The notes below the pieces were generated by a model. It saw only the letters and a list, made by a program, of their open reading frames with translations. It did no database searches and was not told where the DNA came from. From Candidatus Edwardsiibacteriota bacterium (GTDB lineage Bacteria > Edwardsbacteria > AC1 > EtOH8), in contig JAGVNJ010000077.1 in NCBI GenBank assembly GCA_020053305.1, positions 18,952-82,951 on the forward strand: DNA of 64,000 nt, read 5' to 3'. Position numbers and translations under genes: made by a program. Shown here one piece after another: positions 25,471 through 33,286 of this stretch; within the stretch, counting starts at the first letter, position 1, and every line of letters starts with the position of its first letter.

Positions 25471-26570
25471 TGTTGGTCGGAGGAGGAGGCGGCGGCAACT
25501 TCGATCTTTTGTTTGACCATTGTTTTTGGGAGGAGCTCTTTGTCCCTGGGCAGGTTTTTATTGAAATTGTCCATTATTTCATCCGTCGATGGCGGCTCCA
25601 GCAGTCCGCCGTCCCGGGTGCGGTGGATCAACGTCAGCTCTGAGGCCAGCAGGATATCACTGGAAATAACCTCGCTGCGCCGGTTGAGGGCGGCTATAGT
25701 CATGGCGGTCTTGATTATCACGATGTCGGGCCGCTGGCCGTCCACCTTTAAGGCGGCGCAGGTGGCGGCCACCGAATCTATCAACGACGGATCGATGGTT
25801 ACCTTAGGCAGATGCTCCCGGGCGGAAAGAATCTGTTTCCCGATCTCTTCTTCCTGCCTGTTGAACTTTTCATGAAAGGCTTCCCTTTGGTTTTCGAACA
25901 GCAGATTGTTCTGCACCACCCGGGAGCGGACGGCGGGATCCTTGATGGTCTCGATCTTTACGCACAGCGGAAAGCGGTCCAGGATCTGGGGACGGAGGTC
26001 GCCCTCCTCGGGGTTCATGGTGCCCACCAGCACAAAATCGGCCGGATGTGAAACCGAGATGCCCTCGCGCTCGATGGTGTTCCAGTGGGTGGAGGCGGCA
26101 TCCAGGATGTCGTCCACCAGATGGTCCGGCAGCAGGTTGACCTCGTCCACGTAGAGGATGTTGCCGTTGGCCTGGCCCAGAATGCCGGGTAGGATCACCT
26201 TCTGGCCGGTCTTTAAAAGCTTTTCGATGTCGATGCTCCCGATCAGCCGGTCCTCGGTGCAGCTTAGGGGAAGATTGATTATCCTCATCTTCCGCGTGAC
26301 CGCCGGATGATCCGGCCTTTCGCGGCACAGCGAGCAGAAGTCCTGGGGCCTTTCCGGATGACAATTAAAAATACAGCCGTCGATAGCCTTGCCCTCCGGC
26401 AGGATGGACTCCACCGAATGGACGATGGTGCTCTTGCCGGTGCCCTTGGGCCCGCTGATCAGCAGCCCGCCTATCCTGGGATTGACGATGTTGGCCAGGT
26501 AGGCGTATTTCAGCTTGTCCTGCCCCAGAACGGAGGAGAAAAGAAAACGTCTGTTTTGTGAGTTATTCAT
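25443..26570 (-). CDS. AAA+ ATPase, magnesium/cobalt chelatase ChlI-like
   Basis: This 375-residue product is a MoxR/ChlI-type AAA+ protein. Walker A is GPKGTGKST (residues about 39-47), a cysteine-containing CHPERPQDFCSLC insertion follows at about 70-82, and Walker B with neighbours is NILYVDEVNLLPDHLVDDIL (about 130-150). The next landmark is VLVGTMNPEEGDLRPQILDR and a later sensor/lid region VDGQRPDIVIIKTAMTIAAL. ChlI and ChlD drive metal insertion into tetrapyrroles; no cobalamin or chlorophyll gene is nearby, so the substrate is unknown. The gene ends at TAG just after the A9 slip site. Confidence 0.88.
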   Translation of the reverse strand: MNNSQNRRFLFSSVLGQDKLKYAYLANIVNPRIGGLLISGPKGTGKSTIVHSVESILPEGKAIDGCIFNCHPERPQDFCSLCRERPDHPAVTRKMRIINLPLSCTEDRLIGSIDIEKLLKTGQKVILPGILGQANGNILYVDEVNLLPDHLVDDILDAASTHWNTIEREGISVSHPADFVLVGTMNPEEGDLRPQILDRFPLCVKIETIKDPAVRSRVVQNNLLFENQREAFHEKFNRQEEEIGKQILSAREHLPKVTIDPSLIDSVAATCAALKVDGQRPDIVIIKTAMTIAALNRRSEVISSDILLASELTLIHRTRDGGLLEPPSTDEIMDNFNKNLPRDKELLPKTMVKQKIEVAAASSSDQQRIKKNGNP

Positions 26571-26575
26571 GATCC

Positions 26576-26878
26576 CTATACTTTATAATCAACCACCACC
26601 CGCTGATTACGCACCTTTCCCAAAAAACCTACGGTTTTAAGGTGCTCGGGGTGCTTCTGGTAGATATCCAGTCCGGCCTGGTCGTCGAATTCCGAATACA
26701 ACGCCAGGTCGTAGGCCGCATCGGAGGGGTTGATGTTCTGCCCCACCTCCAGAAAACGCACCGTATCGATCTTGTCCTTGAGCCCGGCCAGCATCTGGGC
26801 GGCCAGCTTGAGATTTTCATCTTTACCCCGGCCGTCGGCATGATCCTTGAAGGTCCACATTACGATATGTTTTACCAT
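26576..26878 (-). CDS. Dabb-domain (stress-responsive A/B barrel) protein
   Basis: From the ATG at 26878 the product has 100 residues. It starts MVKHIVMWTFKDHADGRGKD, contains LKLAAQMLAGLKDKIDTVRF and ends with HPEHLKTVGFLGKVRNQRVV, all typical of the small dimeric Dabb barrel. Such proteins often have unknown substrates. GGGGGA before the ATG and a TTGATT-17-TATTCT promoter upstream favour this start over the longer 118-residue reading. It lies upstream of the ChlI-like gene with a 5-base gap and may share its transcript. Confidence 0.85.
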   Translation of the reverse strand: MVKHIVMWTFKDHADGRGKDENLKLAAQMLAGLKDKIDTVRFLEVGQNINPSDAAYDLALYSEFDDQAGLDIYQKHPEHLKTVGFLGKVRNQRVVVDYKV

Positions 26879-26966
26879 TTTAGTCCCCCGTAGTTTCAGA
26901 ATAAGAATACAACTTGACAGCAATAAAATCAAGAAAATTTATTAATAATTTATTAATAAAGTTTGG

Positions 26967-26972
26967 TATAAT
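26967..26972 (+). promoter_or_regulatory. candidate extended -10 promoter toward rsmG
   Basis: TGGTATAAT, an extended -10 box, lies in an AT-rich stretch with no clear -35 box. It would give an about 190-base leader before rsmG that contains the inverted repeat at 26993-27077. Confidence 0.4.
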
Positions 26973-26992
26973 GAATGTGGGTTTTATTTTAG

Positions 26993-27077
26993 GTCATTCT
27001 GAAAATACCGTATTGCTTTACCAATGAAGAATCCGAGATCCTTCATTAGGAAAGTATCGGGTCTATTTCAGGATGAC
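26993..27077. repeat. imperfect inverted repeat
   Basis: GTCATTCTGAAAATA pairs imperfectly with TATTTCAGGATGAC across about 85 bases, with an inner GAAGAATC...GATCCTTC pair. It looks like a dispersed palindromic unit upstream of rsmG. Confidence 0.45.
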
Positions 27078-27211
27078 GGCGGGCAGTGATATTCGCCCCG
27101 AAAAAATAATACCGTGCAAATCCGGATGCTCTGTGCCATCCGTGTGCCATTAACCGGAGAATAATTATTAACAATCCTGAATTTCAAAAGATAGACCAGG
27201 CCGTCCAATTA

Positions 27212-27832
27212 ATGGGCGTGACGTTGAGCCAGGAACAGATAGAAAAGTTGTTCCAGTTTCAGGCTCTGGTAAAAGAGTGGAACGTCAAGATAAATCTGAT
27301 CTCACGTCGAGACATAAACAGCCTGCTGGACAATCATCTCCTGGATTCGCTGTCAGCCTTACCGGTATTGGCGGCGGAGTCCACGGCCGAAGTGATGGAT
27401 CTGGGCCCGGGCGGGGGTTTTCCCGGCATTCCGCTGAAGATCTGCCTGCCGGAGATTAAGCTGACCTGCTTAGAGGCTACCCAGAAGAAGGCCCGCTTCA
27501 TAGAGCTGGCTGTCACCGAATTGGGTTTGCCCGATGTTGTGGTGATCGCCAAGCATTCCCAGGAGGCCCAAAAGGATAAAAATCTTTTGAACAGATACGA
27601 TTTTATAACCGCCCGGGCGGTGGCCGAGCTAAAGGAGCTGGTGAAGATATCCTTTCCATTCCTGAAGGTCGGTGGGAAACTGCTGGCCTATAAATCCAGC
27701 AAGGCCGGCCAGGAGATCGAGGCCGCCGGGGAGATCATAAATAAACTGGGGGGAACGATCGAGGGTGAGCTGCGCCAGGAGCCGGGATCAGGCGACAAAG
27801 ACAGAAAAATAATCATAATAAGGAAAGAATAA
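27212..27832 (+). CDS. rsmG: 16S rRNA (guanine-N7) methyltransferase RsmG
   Basis: RsmG methylates G527 of 16S rRNA with SAM. The sequence shows WNVKINLISRRDINSLLDNH, the SAM loop VMDLGPGGGFPGIPLKI, CLEATQKKARFIELAV and ITARAVAELKELVKISFPFL. The annotated ATG gives 206 residues but removes the usual N-terminal helix: in-frame codons INNPEFQKIDQAVQL precede it and align with the family start. GGAG at 27156-27159 lies 7 bases before an ATT at 27167, so a rare ATT start is possible and would add 15 residues. The HAD gene follows after 9 bases. Confidence 0.93.
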   Translation: MGVTLSQEQIEKLFQFQALVKEWNVKINLISRRDINSLLDNHLLDSLSALPVLAAESTAEVMDLGPGGGFPGIPLKICLPEIKLTCLEATQKKARFIELAVTELGLPDVVVIAKHSQEAQKDKNLLNRYDFITARAVAELKELVKISFPFLKVGGKLLAYKSSKAGQEIEAAGEIINKLGGTIEGELRQEPGSGDKDRKIIIIRKE

Positions 27833-27841
27833 ACCAACTTA

Positions 27842-28528
27842 ATGAGTTACACCCATCTGGTCCTTTTCGACATAGACGGCACCCTGGTGCATTGCGGCCC
27901 CACTCCCAGAAGGGTCTTCAAGCAGGCCCTGCTGGATGTTTTCGGCACCGCCGGCCCGATAGACGGCTGGATATTCGATGGCAAGACCGACCCCATGATC
28001 GTCCGGGAATTGATGAGCGCGACGGGGGTGCCGTACAATGACGAATTGGTGAAAAAGGCCCTTGACATTTATGCCGAAGGGATAAAAAGAGAGCTTCCCG
28101 ACGAGACCAACAAGAAGGTCTATCCCGGGGTTCTCTATCTGTTGGAGGCGCTGGCCAAACAGCCGGTTCTGTTGGGCCTGTTGACCGGCAATATACAAAA
28201 GGGCGCCCGGGCAAAGCTGGAATCGCTGGATATTTGGAGGTATTTCTCCTTCGGGGCCTTTGCCGACGATTCCTCCGTCCGCAAAGAACTGGCCGATGTT
28301 GCGGTGCAGAGGGCTTATGAAATGACCGGGCAGCAATTCTCAGGAAAGCAGATCGTCATCATCGGCGACACCGAACATGATATAAAGTGCGGCCAGCATC
28401 TGGGGGCCAAGGCCATTGGAGTGGGCACTGCCAGAAGCACCGCAAAGGAACTGCTGGCCCACGGAGCGGACCATGCTTTTGACGATCTTTCGGATCATGC
28501 TTTAGTTCTTCGGTCAATAATGGGGTAA
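27842..28528 (+). CDS. HAD-family hydrolase, phosphoglycolate phosphatase-like
   Basis: The 228-residue protein has HAD motif I FDIDGTLVHCG (residues about 8-18), motif II LLGLLTGNIQKGA, a motif III lysine region near VRKELADVAVQR, and motif IV IVIIGDTEHDIKCGQHLGAK. These fit a phosphatase of the Gph/PGP type with an alpha-helical cap between motifs I and II. The physiological phosphate ester is unknown. The gene closely follows rsmG and ends at a strong terminator. Confidence 0.88.
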   Translation: MSYTHLVLFDIDGTLVHCGPTPRRVFKQALLDVFGTAGPIDGWIFDGKTDPMIVRELMSATGVPYNDELVKKALDIYAEGIKRELPDETNKKVYPGVLYLLEALAKQPVLLGLLTGNIQKGARAKLESLDIWRYFSFGAFADDSSVRKELADVAVQRAYEMTGQQFSGKQIVIIGDTEHDIKCGQHLGAKAIGVGTARSTAKELLAHGADHAFDDLSDHALVLRSIMG

Positions 28529-28540
28529 TAGATGATAGAT

Positions 28541-28571
28541 AAAAAGCCCCGGCTTAGTGCCGGGGCTTTTT
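28541..28571 (+). terminator. intrinsic terminator
   Basis: AAAAAGCCCCGGC and GCCGGGGCTTTTT form a long stem around TTAGT after the HAD gene. It also sits just beyond the convergent porin-like gene. Confidence 0.9.
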
Positions 28572-28587
28572 ATCTATTTAAACCACA

Positions 28588-29144
28588 TTACGGATGCAGA
28601 CCAAGCATAATAGAAAAAACAGAGTGTTTAATGTCGTAATTGTAGTCTTTAAATATTTTACGAAGCCCCATTGTGTACCTAACATCTAAAGATATTTTAA
28701 AGGGTGTTTTTATTTCACCACCCAAAACAAGTCCCAAATCAGGGCTGTTAACATACTGGCTGAAATCAAAATCTTCATATTCAGGTTCGAATTTGACGTT
28801 AGCTAATAAGCTTACTGCCGGCCCTAAATACGGACTGACCCCATATTTTCTTATTAAGGGGATCTTCACTAAAACCGGGATATCAACATAATTATAAGTT
28901 ATAATAAGATCCGACACACATCCCTTCTGGGTGTATAATATTTCTGGCTGTATGCAAAAGGTGGTGAAATTAAAAGAAAAAACGCGCCGCCAATAAAACC
29001 TTTTTTTGTTCTATTTCTTACAACATCCTCACCAATAAAATTGGATAAATTCATTCCGCCCTTCAGACCGAAGGAGGTCGTTTGTGCCAAACACAAACCA
29101 GAGAACGATGTAAGCATTAAAATTACCAAGAGGCATCTTTTCAT
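28588..29144 (-). pseudogene. porin-family beta-barrel gene with a one-base frameshift
   Basis: The first part encodes a signal peptide (MKRCLLVILMLTSFSGLCLA) and FGLKGGMNLSNFIGED, as in the intact paralogue at 29211. The frame then goes wrong after GFIGGAFF, at a run of six T on the coding strand (28977-28982 as A6). Adding one T restores LNFTTFCIQPEILYTQKGC and the remainder VDIPVLVKIPLIRKYGVSPY to SIMLGLHP. That matches the paralogue's IAIQPEVFYSQKGC and IPVLAKISFG. So the gene is broken by a single base, or the homopolymer was misread. The original product would be an outer-membrane porin-family barrel of about 185 residues. Confidence 0.75.
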
Positions 29145-29170
29145 GGTTAACTCCTGGTTACGGGTTGTTT

Positions 29171-29196
29171 AAAGCCCCGGCAAAAGCCGGGGCTTT
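29171..29196 (-). terminator. intrinsic terminator
   Basis: AAAGCCCCGGC / GCCGGGGCTTT with loop AAAA lies downstream of the porin gene at 29211-29831 and before its frameshifted neighbour. Confidence 0.8.
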
Positions 29197-29210
29197 AATG
29201 TTACCAAATC

Positions 29211-29831
29211 TTAGAACAGTGCGAAACCTACCAATAGAGAAATATTGCTGTTCTTGATGTCTATATCCCAGCCGCTATCATCTATGGAATTTAAACCCAT
29301 GGAATAACGGGCTTCCAACGATAGCTTTACCGGGGTTTGCACGCCGGCCCCGAAGGTCAGCCCCATGTCGGAACTTTTTACAAAATCATCAATATCGCCG
29401 GAGACTGAAACGCCACTAACCGTTACTTCTTGGGTGGCGCCAATCATGGTGGCAAAATATGGGCCTGCCAGAATGTACGGTTTTACAATAGCCCCAAATG
29501 ATATTTTCGCCAAAACAGGTATTTCCAGGTAATTAATACGGGTTGTAAGCTCAATCGGAGTGCCTAAATAATCACCCGACTCCTTGCAGCCTTTTTGAGA
29601 ATAAAATACTTCCGGTTGAATTGCGATATTGGGCAGAAGGCCAATGGTCGCATAGCCGCCAATTGCAATACCGGTAAGGCTTTCGGGATTGGTTAAGCTG
29701 TCTCCGGTAAAATTGGACATATTCATCCCGCCCTTGATCCCCAAGGATAGCCCCTGGGCGGAACAGTATTGGGGAAGACCGAAAACCATAGCCGTGACCA
29801 GAACCAACAGGACAAAGGCTGTCTTTCTCAT
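29211..29831 (-). CDS. porin-family outer-membrane beta-barrel protein
   Basis: From the ATG at 29831 the product has 206 residues, with a signal peptide (MRKTAFVLLVLVTAMVFGLP). The rest is typical of the porin-family beta-barrel of Bacteroidota-like bacteria: LGIKGGMNMSNFTGDSL, NIAIQPEVFYSQKGCKESGD, NYLEIPVLAKISFG and LEARYSMGLNSIDDSG. It ends in LLVGFALF. It is an outer-membrane protein of unknown cargo. It has a promoter at 29878-29906 divergent from the parA promoter. Confidence 0.85.
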   Translation of the reverse strand: MRKTAFVLLVLVTAMVFGLPQYCSAQGLSLGIKGGMNMSNFTGDSLTNPESLTGIAIGGYATIGLLPNIAIQPEVFYSQKGCKESGDYLGTPIELTTRINYLEIPVLAKISFGAIVKPYILAGPYFATMIGATQEVTVSGVSVSGDIDDFVKSSDMGLTFGAGVQTPVKLSLEARYSMGLNSIDDSGWDIDIKNSNISLLVGFALF

Positions 29832-29877
29832 GATCTTTCCTTTCTTATTATTAGATGCTGGGCTTTCGCTGGGATAT

Positions 29878-29906
29878 ATGCTATAATAATTGTGGTCATA
29901 AGTCAA
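29878..29906 (-). promoter_or_regulatory. candidate promoter of the 29211 porin gene
   Basis: On the minus strand, TTGACT (29901-29906), 17 bases and TAGCAT (29878-29883) lie about 47 bases upstream of the ATG. Confidence 0.5.
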
Positions 29907-29960
29907 TACTTTATTTGAAGTTTAACGTTTTTTTGAAGTCTTGCGGCTTTTCGGTTTTCC

Positions 29961-29990
29961 TTGACAAAGACCGGCAGGCTATATTATCAT
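29961..29990 (+). promoter_or_regulatory. candidate promoter of parA
   Basis: TTGACA (29961-29966), 18 bases and TATCAT (29985-29990) lie about 58 bases before the parA ATG. AGGAGC precedes the start codon. Confidence 0.6.
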
Positions 29991-30048
29991 ATCAGTTTGC
30001 AAACCAACTTATCGGCACCCCCAATCAGGCTATTTTAGGAGCGTTTCA

Positions 30049-30819
30049 ATGTCGCGCATCATCGCTTTGGTCAACCAAAAAGGCGGCGTGGGAAAGACCA
30101 CCTCGTCCATCAATCTGGCGGCCTCGCTGGCCGTGCTGGAGAAGCCCACTCTGTTGGTGGATATCGACCCCCAGGCCAACGCCACCAGCGGGCTGGGCAT
30201 AGACAAAAGCTCGGTGGAGACCGGCATCTACGACGTGCTGTTGAACGAGGTGCCCATCAACGATATAATTGTCAAGACCCAGCTGGACAAGCTGCACCTG
30301 GCGCCCTCCCAGATAGATCTGGCCGGAGCCGAAGTGGAGATGGTGGGAATGGAAGGCCGGGAGAATCTCTTAAAGCCCCACCTGGAAGCCTTGCGCGAAA
30401 GGTACAAGTACATCCTGATAGACTGCCCGCCCTCGCTGGGCCTGCTGACCATAAACGCCCTGACCGCGGCCGATTCGGTGCTGATCCCCATCCAGGCCGA
30501 ATATTATGCCTTGGAGGGCCTGGGCCAGCTGCTGAACACCATCGATCTCGTCAAGAACGGCCTCAATCCGGAGCTGGACATCGAGGGCATCCTGCTGACC
30601 ATGTTCGATTCCCGCCTTAACCTGGCCCAGCAGGTGGCCGGGGAGATAAAAAAGCATTTTCCGGAAAAGGTCTATGAGAACGTTATCGCCCGCAGCGTCA
30701 GGATAGCCGAGGCTCCGTCCCACGGCAAGCCGATCATATTATATGACGTCAACTCCAGCGGCGCCCAGAGCTATCTGGCCCTGGCCAAAGAGGTGGCGGC
30801 CCGGAGGGGCGCGAAATAG
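30049..30819 (+). CDS. parA: chromosome-partitioning ATPase ParA (Soj)
   Basis: The 256-residue ATPase helps move ParB-bound origin regions. It has a deviant Walker A NQKGGVGKTTSSINLAASLA (residues about 8-27), the A' and B regions TLLVDIDPQANATSGLG and YILIDCPPSLGLLTINAL, and the C-terminal IARSVRIAEAPSHGKPIILY typical of chromosomal ParA. The partner parB is 2.5 kb downstream rather than adjacent, with three envelope genes between. The sites for ParB are at 15148 and 15224. Confidence 0.96.
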   Translation: MSRIIALVNQKGGVGKTTSSINLAASLAVLEKPTLLVDIDPQANATSGLGIDKSSVETGIYDVLLNEVPINDIIVKTQLDKLHLAPSQIDLAGAEVEMVGMEGRENLLKPHLEALRERYKYILIDCPPSLGLLTINALTAADSVLIPIQAEYYALEGLGQLLNTIDLVKNGLNPELDIEGILLTMFDSRLNLAQQVAGEIKKHFPEKVYENVIARSVRIAEAPSHGKPIILYDVNSSGAQSYLALAKEVAARRGAK

Positions 30820-30844
30820 ATCATTCATTAAAAAGAGAGCTAAG

Positions 30845-31480
30845 ATGAATAAAAGACCCTTTTCCGGCCTTCGTTTAATAGCTGTACTGGCGGCCCTGGT
30901 CGTCATCCTCCCGGGCTGCGCCACATTGACCCAGATGGCCGGGGCGCTATCTAATCTGCAACGACTGAAGTTCAAAGTGGCCGGGGTCTCCGGCTTCACG
31001 GTGTCGGGCATCGCCATTGCCGGCAAACAGCAGTTAAATGATTTCACCCTGCTGGACGGTATCAACCTGATGGCGGCCTACCGCAACAAGAAACTTCCGG
31101 CCGGGTTTACCCTCAACATCGAGGCCATAAATCCCAACGACGGCACCGGAGGCTCGCCCCAGACCAGCTCCACCCTGACCAGCTTCGAATGGCGGCTGCT
31201 GATAGACGACAAGCCCACCGTCTCCGGCAATATCGCGCAACCCATCGAGATCCCCGGCACCGGCCAGTCGGCCGTCATCCCGCTGCAGATAAGTCTGGAC
31301 CTGGTGGAGTTCTTCAACGAAAAGGGCTACAATGACCTGTTGAACCTGGCCCTGGCATTGGGCGGGGCCCAAAGCGACATCAGCCGGCTGGCCATAGACG
31401 CCCAGCCCCGCGTCAGCACCCCGCTGGGGGAGATCACCTACCCCGGCCGGATCACCATAGTATCCAAGGAATACCGGTAG
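30845..31480 (+). CDS. LEA-type-2 lipoprotein
   Basis: From the ATG at 30845 the product has 211 residues and a lipoprotein signal ending VVILPGC. The mature part contains FTLNIEAINPNDGTGGSP and FEWRLLIDDKPTVSGNIAQP, which resemble the LEA14/WHy-type (LEA_2) beta-sandwich seen in bacterial envelope lipoproteins. A region GQSAVIPLQISLDLVEFFNE follows. It is probably anchored in the outer membrane facing the periplasm. It follows parA after 25 bases and is likely in the same transcript. Confidence 0.75.
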   Translation: MNKRPFSGLRLIAVLAALVVILPGCATLTQMAGALSNLQRLKFKVAGVSGFTVSGIAIAGKQQLNDFTLLDGINLMAAYRNKKLPAGFTLNIEAINPNDGTGGSPQTSSTLTSFEWRLLIDDKPTVSGNIAQPIEIPGTGQSAVIPLQISLDLVEFFNEKGYNDLLNLALALGGAQSDISRLAIDAQPRVSTPLGEITYPGRITIVSKEYR

Positions 31481-31512
31481 GCATACTACGGCATTAACTG
31501 AATGGGGGGCTT

Positions 31513-32682
31513 ATGAAAAAGTTTATGGCGCTAATAACCTTTTTCTTCTGTTCTATTGTTCTTGCTCAAACAAATGTTTCAATCATTACCTATGACCCGT
31601 TATTTACGCCTTTTACTGATTTTTACGCCAGCCCTAAACTATCCGCAATAAGCGGTGGGCGTGGTTGCACCGGTATTGCCGACGAGGACGGTGGCCTTGA
31701 AAGCACCCTGTTGAACCCTGCTTCCTTGATGGTAAAGGGATTTGCATTATCTGCCGGCTACAATTATAAAAGCAACATCGATTGGTATTCTGGGGTAAAG
31801 TTCACAGCATACCAACCACCCATTTTAGCCGGGGTTGGTTTTTCCCTGTTTAATAAATTAAACTTCGGCGCTTTGTATTACGATAGAAGCAATTTTAAAT
31901 TTGTTGTAGAAATAGATGAAGCAACAATAATTAGGGAGGATGAAGGCGGCTTGCCACCCTATGTGGCCGTGGATGACGTTTGTCAGCGGACTTTGTCTTT
32001 TCCGGTTTCTTACGCACCGTTAAAAACCTTCAAAATGGGCATAAACGTAAACTATTCTTTCTTCTCCCACGATTTTTATATTGGAGTCAACAATAACGTT
32101 TTTGAAAAAACCCGTTTTGAATTACTAACCGCCGATTTTGGTTTGATAATTAAGCCCTCCGACAGATATTCTTTCGGCCTGACGGTATCCCCCCGATATA
32201 CCAAGCAGTTTATCAAGGAACGAATATACGAATACAGCTTAATAGCAGACTCTCTCTGGCCTTCGGAAATTGGCGGCTACACCATCCCCGAACCAAGGAT
32301 GAATAAATTTCCCCTTTCGGCCGGTTTGGGCATAAAATACCTTCTGTCCGAAAAGATCAAACTATTTGCCGACTATCATTTCGTCAACGCCTCATTATAT
32401 CCGTATTATTCTGACCGGCATGATATAAATTTAGGCGTTGAATACCTGCATAAAAAAACCGCTCTGCGCGCCGGAGCTTTCACTCTGCTGGACTTTCGTA
32501 AAACAGACCTGTGGCTGCAGGAGTCCGCCGGAAAGGAACATCAGTATTTCCTTACTTGTGGCGTGACCCAACCTGTCGGCCCGATGGAGGTAAGCCTGTC
32601 GCTGATGGACAGCCATATATTATCGTCCGGGAGTTTAAAGCAGACCCAGGTTTCCTGCGGTTTGAATTACAAAACAAAATAA
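31513..32682 (+). CDS. PorV/UPF0164-like outer-membrane protein
   Basis: The 389-residue product has a signal peptide (MALITFFFCSIVLA). Then comes the YASPKLSAISGGRGCTGIAD start and STLLNPASLMVKGFALSAGY, a NPA motif typical of PorV/FadL-like FCB outer-membrane barrels. Strands alternate through to the end (CGLNYKTK). In type IX secretion systems PorV shuttles substrates with C-terminal sorting domains, which occur in this window at 4902 and 39807, but this protein may be an unrelated barrel. It follows the lipoprotein gene. Confidence 0.7.
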   Translation: MKKFMALITFFFCSIVLAQTNVSIITYDPLFTPFTDFYASPKLSAISGGRGCTGIADEDGGLESTLLNPASLMVKGFALSAGYNYKSNIDWYSGVKFTAYQPPILAGVGFSLFNKLNFGALYYDRSNFKFVVEIDEATIIREDEGGLPPYVAVDDVCQRTLSFPVSYAPLKTFKMGINVNYSFFSHDFYIGVNNNVFEKTRFELLTADFGLIIKPSDRYSFGLTVSPRYTKQFIKERIYEYSLIADSLWPSEIGGYTIPEPRMNKFPLSAGLGIKYLLSEKIKLFADYHFVNASLYPYYSDRHDINLGVEYLHKKTALRAGAFTLLDFRKTDLWLQESAGKEHQYFLTCGVTQPVGPMEVSLSLMDSHILSSGSLKQTQVSCGLNYKTK

Positions 32683-32693
32683 TAGGAGCATCA

Positions 32694-33257
32694 ATGAACG
32701 TCAAGGGAACCGCACTGGCGGTGCTGCCGATCTTCATCGAGAGCAAATTCGGCAAAGAGGGCCTTAACAAGTGGCTGGAATCGCTGAATTCCGAGGCGGC
32801 GGCGCTGTACCAAAACGCCAACACCGTCAAGATCAACCATTGGTACCCTTTAAAGGAAAGCTACCTTGAGCCGACGGCGGCCCTGTGTGAGCTTTTTTAC
32901 AACAATGATCCCCGGGGGGCCTGGGAGGTGGGGCGATTCAGCGCCGATTTCGCCCTGAAGGGCGTTTACAAGGCTTTTGTCAAAATGACCTCGGTCAGCT
33001 TCTTCATCAAGCGGGCCAGCCTGCTGATGACCACCTACTACCAGCCCAGCAAAATGGAACTCAAGTCGTCCACCTACAGCCAGGCGATCCTGCATATGAC
33101 CGAATTTCCCGAGGCTCACCACCTGATAGAATCGCGCATCGGGGGATGGGTCCAGCGCGCATTGGAGATCCACGGCTGCAAAGAGGTGGCGGTGGATATA
33201 ACCCGCTCCCTGGCCAACGGCGATTCTCTCACCGAGTTTATTTTAAGCTGGAAATAA
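32694..33257 (+). CDS. helical protein of unknown function, resembling heme-NO-binding-like/DUF2378 families
   Basis: The 187-residue product begins MNVKGTALAVLPIFIESKFG and contains KINHWYPLKESYLEPTAALC, RGAWEVGRFSADFALKGVYK and FFIKRASLLMTTYYQPS. The G-x-W / Y-P / helix-rich pattern with a long run of hydrophobic residues reminds me of the HNOB-like fold of the myxobacterial DUF2378 group; this is a weak resemblance, and no heme ligand is certain. The ATG at 32694 has TAGGAG upstream. It lies between the PorV-like gene and parB, so partition and envelope genes share a transcript. Confidence 0.55.
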   Translation: MNVKGTALAVLPIFIESKFGKEGLNKWLESLNSEAAALYQNANTVKINHWYPLKESYLEPTAALCELFYNNDPRGAWEVGRFSADFALKGVYKAFVKMTSVSFFIKRASLLMTTYYQPSKMELKSSTYSQAILHMTEFPEAHHLIESRIGGWVQRALEIHGCKEVAVDITRSLANGDSLTEFILSWK

Positions 33258-33286
33258 TTTCGACACATCAGAATATTGGAGCCACC

